Source: an uncultured Bacteroidales bacterium (GTDB lineage: Bacteria; Bacteroidota; Bacteroidia; Bacteroidales; UBA932). From it: a DNA stretch of 35,509 bases. Under the pieces are notes generated by a model. That model ran no database searches, was not told the DNA's origin, and saw nothing but the letters and a program-made list of their open reading frames with translations. A program made the position numbers and the translations under genes. How positions within the stretch are numbered: the first letter of the stretch is position 1; the number at the start of each line of letters is the position of its first letter. The DNA is taken from positions 1 through 35,509 of the forward strand of contig CAKVCK010000031.1 of the NCBI GenBank assembly GCA_934725575.1, read 5' to 3'. Shown here one piece after another: positions 15,727 through 22,473 of the stretch.

Positions 15727-16833
15727 TTACTTCTTGTAATTTGTCTGATAGAACCTCTTCTTGACGACCTTTCCTGGGAACACCTTCTTGCGGATGCGCA
15801 CGGAAAGCGGAGCGTCAAGGGCACCACACTCTCTCTTCACGAGAGCGAAGCAGATACTCTTGCCCAGCGAGATGCTGTGGTAGCCAGTGGTCACAACTCC
15901 GACCTCTGTACCATCCTCAAGCTCGACCGGATAGCCGGCGCGAGGAATGGCCTTGTCCTGAAGCTCAATGCCCACGAGCTTCATCTTGGTGCCGTTGGCC
16001 TTCTGGTCAGCGATGGCCTCCTTGCCTATGAACTCGTCCTTGTCCAGTTTGCAGAACATACTGAAACCGGCGACAACAGGAGAGATCTCAGGAGTAAGCT
16101 CGTCACCGTACAGTGGCAGACCGGCCTCGAAACGCAGGGTGTCACGGCAGCCGAGTCCGCAAGGCACGACACCGGCCTTCAGGAAAGCGTCCCAGTACTT
16201 CACAATGAGGCCAGGAGCCGCGTAGATCTCGAATCCGTCCTCTCCGGTGTAACCGGTGCGGCTGATGATGACCCTTGTTCCGGCATCCTCGAAATCCTTG
16301 AATGTGTAGAATGTCAGATTCGCGGCATCGGCGGCGTAACCAAGAACCTTAACGAGTGTCTCCTCGGCCTTAGGTCCCTGGAGTGCGATCTGCCCCCAGT
16401 TGTCAGAATCGTTCACGAGTTTCACATCGTAGCCTTCCGCGTGATCCTTGATCCAGAGGAAGTCCTTCTCGATGTTGGCGGCATTCACCACGAGAAGATA
16501 GTGATCAGCGGTGAACTCCTTGTAAACCAAAAGATCATCCACGGTGCCACCGTCAGGGTAAAGCATCATTCCGTACAGCACCTGACCAGGAACCATAGGA
16601 CGGATGTCATTGGTGAATATGTGGTTGACGAATTTTTCCGCATCCGGGCCGCTGACGAAGATCTCACCCATGTGAGACACATCGAACATACCCACATTGT
16701 TGCGGACCGCCAGATGCTCCTCCGTGATCGAAGAGTACTGAATCGGCATATCGAATCCAGCGAAAGGACTCATCTTGGCTCCAAGAGCCACGTGGCTGTC
16801 GTGCAGACAGGTAACTTTGAGTTGCTCCTCCAT
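15727..16833 (-). CDS. gcvT: Glycine cleavage system T protein (aminomethyltransferase)
   Basis: 368 aa from the ATG at 16833; a TTG two codons upstream is less likely. Signatures: KMSPFAGFDMPIQYSSI, RNNVGMFDVSHMGEI, YTGEDGFEIY and CGLGCRDTLRFEAGLPLYGDEL. It transfers the methylene group from aminomethyl-lipoyl-GcvH to tetrahydrofolate, releasing ammonia. It is the first gene of the leftward gcv operon. It lies 36 nt after the SUMF1-domain lipoprotein gene on the same strand. I see no TAnnTTTG box or glycine-riboswitch-like structure in that short gap, so control is either from the upstream promoter or not recognisable. Confidence 0.97.
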   Translation of the reverse strand: MEEQLKVTCLHDSHVALGAKMSPFAGFDMPIQYSSITEEHLAVRNNVGMFDVSHMGEIFVSGPDAEKFVNHIFTNDIRPMVPGQVLYGMMLYPDGGTVDDLLVYKEFTADHYLLVVNAANIEKDFLWIKDHAEGYDVKLVNDSDNWGQIALQGPKAEETLVKVLGYAADAANLTFYTFKDFEDAGTRVIISRTGYTGEDGFEIYAAPGLIVKYWDAFLKAGVVPCGLGCRDTLRFEAGLPLYGDELTPEISPVVAGFSMFCKLDKDEFIGKEAIADQKANGTKMKLVGIELQDKAIPRAGYPVELEDGTEVGVVTTGYHSISLGKSICFALVKRECGALDAPLSVRIRKKVFPGKVVKKRFYQTNYKK

Positions 16834-16869
16834 AATCAATTATCAGTGTTTAGTATAATATTCCGAAAA

Positions 16870-18321
16870 TTAAAGCGCGAGCCTGAGCCCGAATGTGCCT
16901 TTGATGTTCTTGGCCGGCATATACGACCTGTTGGAGATGCGGCAGGCATCCCAGCGGCTGGCGCAGCTTCCGCCACGGAGAATCCTCGTCCCGCCCTCAG
17001 TGGCTCCGACAGGATTGACCTGGGAGTCTTTTGAATATTCCGCAGCGCGGTCATAGCACCACTCCCAGACGTTTCCGCTCATGTCGTATATTCCCAACTC
17101 GTTGGCCTTGCGGGTCTTGACATCCTGCGGTTTTGACTTCGCATTGTCAAGGAACCACATCGTGTCATAATCGTTGGAACCGCTGAAGCCATAGTGACGG
17201 GACTTCTGGCCACCTCTGGCGGCATATTCCCACTCAGCCTCGGTCGGAAGACGGAACTTGCGGCCGGTCATTGTGTTGAGTCTGCTGATGAAGGTCTGGC
17301 AGTTGTACCAGGAGACGTTTCCGACAGGCTTCTGAGGCTCATCCAGATCATTGAGGTACGGAACAGAACCCATCACAACATTCCAAAGGGCTACGGTCAC
17401 CTCGGTCTCACCTATCTCGAAATCATCAAGAGTGACTGGATGTGCCGGAACCTCGTTCTCCGGAGCCGAGAAATTATTGTATGGCGAATCAGAAGCGCTG
17501 TACCCCATCGAGAACGTGCCGCCTTGGACTTTTATCATCTTGAATGTCACATCTCCGACTGTAAATACTTCCGGCTTGGCATCCGAAGCATCAATTTTCT
17601 CACGGTCTATCTCCGTTCCTTCAATCGGTCCCAAAATGGCATCCGTCAACACATCTTCCGTCAGCTGCGCAAGCCTGAAACCGACCTTTGCCTTCTTGGT
17701 GTGGCAATCCACCTCCATCCTTTCCAGAACGGTGCGGACAACCTTGCCACCCTTATCGGCAGGTCCTTCCGGATCGACGGCCAGTTCCATAGGCTTGAAA
17801 TATTCATCACTCGTGGCTCCCTCAGGCACAGCGTCATAACTGTCAAGGCACCATTCTGCGACAGAAGTGAAGTCCTTACCGTTCTGAACCCTCTGGGCAT
17901 ATTCCCACTGAGCCTCGGTCGGAAGTATGAATATCTTGCCGGTGGCCTTGTTCAGCTTGCCCAGGAACTTCACGGCATCGTTCCAGGACACCATATCGGC
18001 CGGAGCGTCCGGGTTCTGCACGGAACTCGGGTTGCTACCCATAACCGCCGTCCACAGAGCCTGTGAGACCGGCTTGGAGCTGATGACGAATCCGCCAAGG
18101 GCGACCTCGTGAGGAATCCCGTTAGTGATTTTCCTGCGGTTGTCCGCGGAAAGCCCCATAGTGTAGTGTCCGGCCGGGATCTTGACCATATCGAACGTGA
18201 CGTCCCCGACTGTATATTCCATCTGGTAGTCCACTTTCACGGGCTTCTGTACCGTTGTCTTGCAGGCCGAAACCGACAGAGCGGCGGCCAAAACGGCGGT
18301 AATGTTTAAAATTTTATTCAT
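16870..18321 (-). CDS. Lipoprotein with two tandem SUMF1/FGE-like domains
   Basis: 483 aa from the ATG at 18321. The lipobox SVSAC places the lipidated Cys at 20. Domain 1 (about 42-222) has LPTEAQWEYAQ but lacks a GNVWEW core and ends GFRLAQL. Domain 2 (about 250-483) is fuller: RLPTEAEWEYAARGG, IYDMSGNVWEWCYDR and LRGGSCASRWDACRISNRS, ending FGLRLAL. In true formylglycine-generating enzymes the two copper Cys sit at +3 and +8 after RGGS. Here Cys453 is at +1 and Cys460 at +8, so sulfatase activation is doubtful. Related folds occur in GldJ/GldK-type and other surface lipoproteins. Its promoter box is at 18352; gcvT follows 36 nt downstream. Confidence 0.88.
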   Translation of the reverse strand: MNKILNITAVLAAALSVSACKTTVQKPVKVDYQMEYTVGDVTFDMVKIPAGHYTMGLSADNRRKITNGIPHEVALGGFVISSKPVSQALWTAVMGSNPSSVQNPDAPADMVSWNDAVKFLGKLNKATGKIFILPTEAQWEYAQRVQNGKDFTSVAEWCLDSYDAVPEGATSDEYFKPMELAVDPEGPADKGGKVVRTVLERMEVDCHTKKAKVGFRLAQLTEDVLTDAILGPIEGTEIDREKIDASDAKPEVFTVGDVTFKMIKVQGGTFSMGYSASDSPYNNFSAPENEVPAHPVTLDDFEIGETEVTVALWNVVMGSVPYLNDLDEPQKPVGNVSWYNCQTFISRLNTMTGRKFRLPTEAEWEYAARGGQKSRHYGFSGSNDYDTMWFLDNAKSKPQDVKTRKANELGIYDMSGNVWEWCYDRAAEYSKDSQVNPVGATEGGTRILRGGSCASRWDACRISNRSYMPAKNIKGTFGLRLAL

Positions 18322-18351
18322 TTTACGCAATATTCTTAAAAATCACAATCT

Positions 18352-18359
18352 CAAATGTA
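18352..18359 (-). promoter_or_regulatory. -7 promoter box (TACATTTG) of the SUMF1-domain lipoprotein gene
   Basis: A perfect TAnnTTTG match on the minus strand, 30 nt before the ATG at 18321. It may also drive the gcv operon downstream. Confidence 0.55.
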
Positions 18360-18387
18360 ATCAAAAACTTTCAATTTGAAAACACTG

Positions 18388-19083
18388 TCAACGAATGTCA
18401 CGGATTTTCCTGTGCAGGTTTTCAGGCAGAAGCTCAGTCAGATGGCCTCTGGCACTTTTCGGGACAAAAATCTTTTTCAACGACGCCCCGTAGAACGCAT
18501 CGTCACCGATGAACTCAAGACCGGCCGGAAGAACAATTTCCTCCAATGACTCGCAGGCCAGAAAAGCACCGGCGCCGATCGCCTTCAACCCCTTGTTGAA
18601 TTTCACCTTGTTCAGCGAGAAGCACTCCTCGAAAGCGCCGTCACCGATGGCGACCAATCCGGCAGGACAACTTACGGAGCGGAGTTCCCAACAGCCGAAA
18701 AACGCCCCGTCACCTATGAATATCAAGTCTTTAGGCAAACGGATGCTTTTCAGCCAGCCGCATTCGTGGAAAGCCTCGCGCCCGATGTGCGTGACCGTCG
18801 GAGGAAGGAATATCTTGTCAAGGAAAGAGGCTCTTTCCTCTTCGGGAATATCCTCGCCGATCTTCCTGTCCTCGGCCATATAGGGTTGAAACGCGAAAAC
18901 TCCGTCACAGATGACTTTCGTGCCATCCTTGACGTGAACCTCGCTCGGATAGTTCTCAGCGTCCAGCAGCTTTGTGCCGTCGGCTGAGTAATTGCAACAA
19001 TTGTCATTGTCCCAGACATCACACCCGCGGTCCTTTTCGGTGGCCGACGTGTCAAGTCTGAGAACCTGTAGCCAGTCTTGCAT
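18388..19083 (-). CDS. BspA-type leucine-rich repeat protein (LRR_5), no signal peptide
   Basis: 231 aa. From about residue 85 there are five or so repeats of ~23 residues of the BspA/LRR_5 type, each with the pattern P..(V/L)..IG..AF..C..L..(I/V), for example THIGREAFHECGWLKSIRLP and VAIGDGAFEECFSLNKVKF. The N-terminal ~80 residues hold no repeat and contain several Cys (GCDVWDNDNCCNY). No signal peptide, lipobox or secretion tail is visible, unlike most BspA proteins, so a cytoplasmic role is likely. It follows the 157-aa gene by 17 nt and is probably cotranscribed with it. The exact function is unknown. Confidence 0.8.
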   Translation of the reverse strand: MQDWLQVLRLDTSATEKDRGCDVWDNDNCCNYSADGTKLLDAENYPSEVHVKDGTKVICDGVFAFQPYMAEDRKIGEDIPEEERASFLDKIFLPPTVTHIGREAFHECGWLKSIRLPKDLIFIGDGAFFGCWELRSVSCPAGLVAIGDGAFEECFSLNKVKFNKGLKAIGAGAFLACESLEEIVLPAGLEFIGDDAFYGASLKKIFVPKSARGHLTELLPENLHRKIRDIR

Positions 19084-19100
19084 ATTCAGAAAATATTATG

Positions 19101-19574
19101 TCAGAAAGATTTCAGGAACTCGAGATCTTTTTTGAGCATTATCTTAGGCTCCATCAAGGCGACTTTCTGGAACAGTTTGAACTGGTTGGCCTTGGAAAGA
19201 TAGACCTTGTCCTCGTGCTTTCCCTTGCGCCACCATTTGTAGAAGCCGATAGGGTCGTTCTCGAACGGGATTCTCGCCAGGATCTCCGATGTGTAGCCCG
19301 GAAAGTCGATCGTCAGGCCAAGCCCCATGAACTGCTTGTAGTACTGCTGGTCAGCCCTTCGCAGCTTGCTCATCAACGGGTTATAGACCTCGAACGTGTC
19401 CACCTGCATCGTCTTTTCCCTGACGATCATCCTGTGGATCCTGACCGGATCGTAGTTCAGCCACGAACCGACCCTCAATGTCTTGGGGCCCTCGTCTGTG
19501 TCAAGGGTCAATTCATCCATTGAAAAATAAACCTTCTCGGGATCGAGAGGATAGACTTGGTCGGTCTCCGCCAT
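19101..19574 (-). CDS. Unrecognised 157-aa protein
   Basis: I do not recognise the family. The sequence is hydrophilic, with no signal peptide, membrane segment or cysteine cluster. It has an acidic N-terminus (MAETDQVYPLDPEKVYFSMD), a central RIHRMIVREKTMQVDTFEVY and a basic aromatic stretch GFYKWWRKGKHEDK, and ends LKKDLEFLKSF. Coding is supported by its own TATATTTG box 25 nt upstream (19600-19607), normal codon use and a close downstream partner (the BspA-type gene). A small structural or regulatory protein is possible. Confidence 0.7.
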   Translation of the reverse strand: MAETDQVYPLDPEKVYFSMDELTLDTDEGPKTLRVGSWLNYDPVRIHRMIVREKTMQVDTFEVYNPLMSKLRRADQQYYKQFMGLGLTIDFPGYTSEILARIPFENDPIGFYKWWRKGKHEDKVYLSKANQFKLFQKVALMEPKIMLKKDLEFLKSF

Positions 19575-19599
19575 ATCTTACGATTTTTAAACTGAGTAA

Positions 19600-19607
19600 C
19601 AAATATA
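19600..19607 (-). promoter_or_regulatory. -7 promoter box (TATATTTG) of the 157-aa gene
   Basis: A perfect TAnnTTTG match on the minus strand, 25 nt before the ATG at 19574, just after the terminator of the preceding gene. Confidence 0.55.
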
Positions 19608-19627
19608 GGCAAAAAAATCATCACAAG

Positions 19628-19671
19628 AAAGAGTGTGACCCAAAAGCCTCTTTTTGGTCACACTCTTTTTT
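19628..19671. terminator. Strong terminator hairpin after the YitT gene
   Basis: A perfect 13-bp stem (19628-19640 with 19656-19668, AAAGAGTGTGACC) extended by four A-T pairs inside a 15-nt loop. A T-run follows on the plus side. It ends the leftward YitT gene, whose stop is at 19697. Confidence 0.85.
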
Positions 19672-19696
19672 ACCCGGAAAAGCCGGAATATTCCGT

Positions 19697-20629
19697 CTAA
19701 AAATGGAATTTCTTGTGCTTCAGCCACAGGCCATAGACCTCGCTGACATTGCCGGCCGTGACGAATGACTTGATGTTCTCCCGTTTGAGATATTCCATAA
19801 GGTTAGAGAACTCCTCCTGAGTGAGAAGTGACTGGATCTCAATGCTTTTCTCACCGGTGTAGCCGCCGATGACCTCATAAAGGCTGCATCCTCGCCCCAA
19901 CTGGTCTATGATGAAACGGCGGATCTTGTCATATTCATTCGAGATCACGCAGACTCTCTTGCGCTTGTTCAGACTGGCGGTGAAGTAATCGACGACAAGT
20001 CCGTTGATCCAGGTGCCGATGAGGCCGATGATCACCATTTTGAAAGGATTGATGGCGAAGGCCGTGCAGCAGATCACCGCTCCGGCGACCGACACGGATG
20101 CGCCTATGTCGAAGTGCAGGTACTTGTTGACGATCTTCGCGAGGATGTCAAGTCCTCCCGTGGAGGCGTTGATGTTGAACAGGATGGCCTGCGAGAGGCT
20201 GAGCAAGAGAACGAAACAGCAGAGATCGAACCAGATGTCTCCCATCACGGATGTCGTGCCGGGCTCCATAAGGGACTCGTAAGGCATAACCCAGGCCCAG
20301 AAATCCATCAGCGGGCCGAGGATCATAGCCGTATAGACCGTCTTGGCCCCGAACTCCTCTCCGATCAGAAGCCACGCCAGAACCAGCAGGATGGCATTGA
20401 TTATGACCACAAAGAGAGACACTTTGATCTGGATGCCGAAAAAGGTCTCGCATATTCCTGAAAGGACGATGGACAGACCCGAAATGGTTCCGATGATCAG
20501 CTTGCTCGGCACAAGAAAATAATAGACAGCCGCCGCGGCGACCAACATACCAAGGGTCATCACCACTACTTCCTTCCAGAATTTTCCGGTGGCCACCAGC
20601 CCTGCTACTTTTTGAATTTTTTCGTTCAT
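19697..20629 (-). CDS. YitT-family membrane protein (DUF161 plus DUF2179)
   Basis: 310 aa. Five or so hydrophobic segments fill residues ~18-230, including VVVMTLGMLVAAAAVYYFLV, VSLFVVIINAILLVLAWLLI and SVSVAGAVICCTAFAI, with the conserved NASTGGLDILAKI between them. The last ~80 residues are the soluble DUF2179 domain (RKRVCVISNEYDKIRRFI, GCSLYEVIGGYTGEKS). The family is widespread and its transported substrate is not settled. It is a single leftward gene with its own TAACTTTG box 26 nt upstream and a strong terminator. It looks complete. Confidence 0.92.
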   Translation of the reverse strand: MNEKIQKVAGLVATGKFWKEVVVMTLGMLVAAAAVYYFLVPSKLIIGTISGLSIVLSGICETFFGIQIKVSLFVVIINAILLVLAWLLIGEEFGAKTVYTAMILGPLMDFWAWVMPYESLMEPGTTSVMGDIWFDLCCFVLLLSLSQAILFNINASTGGLDILAKIVNKYLHFDIGASVSVAGAVICCTAFAINPFKMVIIGLIGTWINGLVVDYFTASLNKRKRVCVISNEYDKIRRFIIDQLGRGCSLYEVIGGYTGEKSIEIQSLLTQEEFSNLMEYLKRENIKSFVTAGNVSEVYGLWLKHKKFHF

Positions 20630-20655
20630 TTTAGTGTTATACCAAAAACCGGGCG

Positions 20656-20663
20656 CAAAGTTA
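20656..20663 (-). promoter_or_regulatory. -7 promoter box (TAACTTTG) of the YitT gene
   Basis: A perfect TAnnTTTG match on the minus strand, 26 nt before the ATG at 20629. Confidence 0.55.
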
Positions 20664-20764
20664 GGATTATTTTCCTATAATTGAATCCCTATTTTGACAC
20701 TAATTCCCCAATTTACGGATAATCGTCCACACTTGAGTTCCGCAACGGTTCATTCCCCGGTCCG

Positions 20765-22420
20765 TCACCGCGCGAAGCGGCGGACAAGAGTGGCGAGGAG
20801 AATGAGGACGGCCATCAAGGTTGAGAGACGTCCTATGAAGTCGCCGTGGATGACAAAGAAAGTCTTCTCGTCACTGAGACCGACCTTGCCGCTCAATGTC
20901 TCAGGCCGCCACCAGGACGTACTGGAGACGATTTTCCCTGACGGATCGATGATTGCGGAGATGCCGGTGTTGGCGCTGCGGGCTATCCAGCGTCGGGTCT
21001 CAATGGCACGGAGAGATGAATATGAAAGGTGCTGCCTGTAGCCGGGGGTGTCTCCCCACCAGGCATCGTTGGTGATCACGGTCAGAAGACGGGCTCCGTT
21101 ACGGACATAGCGGGTGCAATATTCTCCATAGACAGACTCATAGCAGATGGCGCAGCCTACAGGAATGGTCTCCGAGACAGTAACATTTTCAGGAAGGGTA
21201 TCTCCGTCAATGGCCGATGAGCCTATTGAATCAGCAGCGTAGGTATATTCATTAAAATGCAGCGGACCTGTCTCTTTCTGGCCGACGCAACGCCCCATCA
21301 CTCCGCCAAGCCAATCGTCTATCTTGCAGAAGAACGCCGGATAAGGTGTCATCTCCACCGCCACGACGAGCTTGCTTTTATGGAATATCTCCGGAAAACT
21401 GAACGCATCCAGCATCAAGGCGGAGTTGTGCGACTCCATCCAGACCCCGTTGCCGGCGCGGCGGGCAGTGTAGGATGGCCTGAGAGCCCTTTTCATATAT
21501 GTCCTCGAAGACGCTCCCACAAGCAGGTTGGCGTTCGGATGTCCGGCAAGGAACGAGGTGAATCTCTGCACGGTAGCACTGGAGGAAAGCGAGTTCGTCA
21601 CCACATCGCCAGTAAATGTCTCCGGAGCGACCAACAGCACTGGAACGCTGTCCGGGATATTCTCAAACTGGCTGAGCAGCAGTTCATTCTGCTCTTCCTG
21701 TGTCATTCCGCCGAACTTGTTGTACGGATCAATGTTCGGTTGCGCGATGACTACGTCAAGGGTCTCGTCACAAGGTTCCGGCTTCAGGAACGAAGACACG
21801 ACCGGAGGGGCGATGAACAACGCCAAAGTTCCCAGCAAGGCCGCGGACTTAGCCTTGATATTAAAAGTCATCCAACGTCCGCTCGCAAGCGACTCCAGAA
21901 TGCCGAACACGCTGAGGTTCGCCGCCCAGACAAGGAGCGAGCCGCCAAGCGTCCCTGTATATTCATACCACTGGATCCACCCTGTCGTGCGCGCGAAAGC
22001 GTTGCCAAGCACGAGCCAAGGCCAGCTGATCTGCGCGCTGGTGAGGTACCACCGTTCCCACGCGATCCAAGCAAAAGCGAGGAATATGTAAGGAAGCGCC
22101 CCGCTGAGCCATTTTTTGCTCCAACGGAACAGTCCGAAGATGAGCGACATCTGGAAGGCGTTGGCAAGGATGGCGAATATTCCTCCGCCCACCGTCGCGT
22201 TGCAGACCCAGAAAGTTGTGGCTGCGTTCCACAAGACGAAGCACAGGTAGTGCCACCAGCAGAAACCTTTCATTTCATCTCCAGTGGCGATGTCCTCTGC
22301 CCACAGAAGTGGCACAAAGGCTATCAACGACAACCAACCTGTCCCCGGAACCAGGAACGGAACGCTAAGCAACGCTGACGAAAGTACAATCAGCAGAAAT
22401 ATTGTCAGTTTTCTGGACAT
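20765..22420 (-). CDS. lnt: Apolipoprotein N-acyltransferase
   Basis: 551 aa from the ATG at 22420. The N-terminal ~200 residues hold about six membrane segments. The C-terminal nitrilase-like domain carries the catalytic triad: Glu in LLVAPETFTGD, Lys in KSKLVVAVE and Cys426 in GCAICYESVYGEY. A final membrane segment (LSTLMAVLILLATLVRR) ends the protein. It adds the third acyl chain to lipoproteins at the outer face of the inner membrane, and at least three lipoproteins are encoded in this window. It follows DUF5686 by 53 nt, and a TATCTTTG box sits only 6 nt before its ATG, so an internal promoter could give a leaderless message. Confidence 0.95.
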   Translation of the reverse strand: MSRKLTIFLLIVLSSALLSVPFLVPGTGWLSLIAFVPLLWAEDIATGDEMKGFCWWHYLCFVLWNAATTFWVCNATVGGGIFAILANAFQMSLIFGLFRWSKKWLSGALPYIFLAFAWIAWERWYLTSAQISWPWLVLGNAFARTTGWIQWYEYTGTLGGSLLVWAANLSVFGILESLASGRWMTFNIKAKSAALLGTLALFIAPPVVSSFLKPEPCDETLDVVIAQPNIDPYNKFGGMTQEEQNELLLSQFENIPDSVPVLLVAPETFTGDVVTNSLSSSATVQRFTSFLAGHPNANLLVGASSRTYMKRALRPSYTARRAGNGVWMESHNSALMLDAFSFPEIFHKSKLVVAVEMTPYPAFFCKIDDWLGGVMGRCVGQKETGPLHFNEYTYAADSIGSSAIDGDTLPENVTVSETIPVGCAICYESVYGEYCTRYVRNGARLLTVITNDAWWGDTPGYRQHLSYSSLRAIETRRWIARSANTGISAIIDPSGKIVSSTSWWRPETLSGKVGLSDEKTFFVIHGDFIGRLSTLMAVLILLATLVRRFAR

Positions 22421-22426
22421 AATCCG

Positions 22427-22434
22427 CAAAGATA
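22427..22434 (-). promoter_or_regulatory. lnt -7 promoter box (TATCTTTG), close to the start codon
   Basis: A perfect TAnnTTTG match on the minus strand with only 6 nt between it and the ATG at 22420. Transcription would start at or next to the start codon. Confidence 0.5.
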
Positions 22435-22473
22435 TGGAATCCGATCCGATTTTGAAATCAGACGAGCGTGATT

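Noticed and set aside
15718..17034. Long plus-strand open frame (438 codons) opposite gcvT
   Set aside because: It is antisense to a certain gcvT and the end of the SUMF1 gene, has no recognisable family, and results from codon bias.
16870..18321. SUMF1-domain protein as activator of the sulfatase at 10802
   Set aside because: The sulfatase is of the Ser type, which uses radical-SAM anSME, and the FGE cysteine pair is not in the canonical positions.
21257..22378. Plus-strand open frame (373 codons) opposite lnt
   Set aside because: Composition is skewed to Arg/His/Pro as expected for an antisense shadow of a membrane protein; no domain is recognisable.
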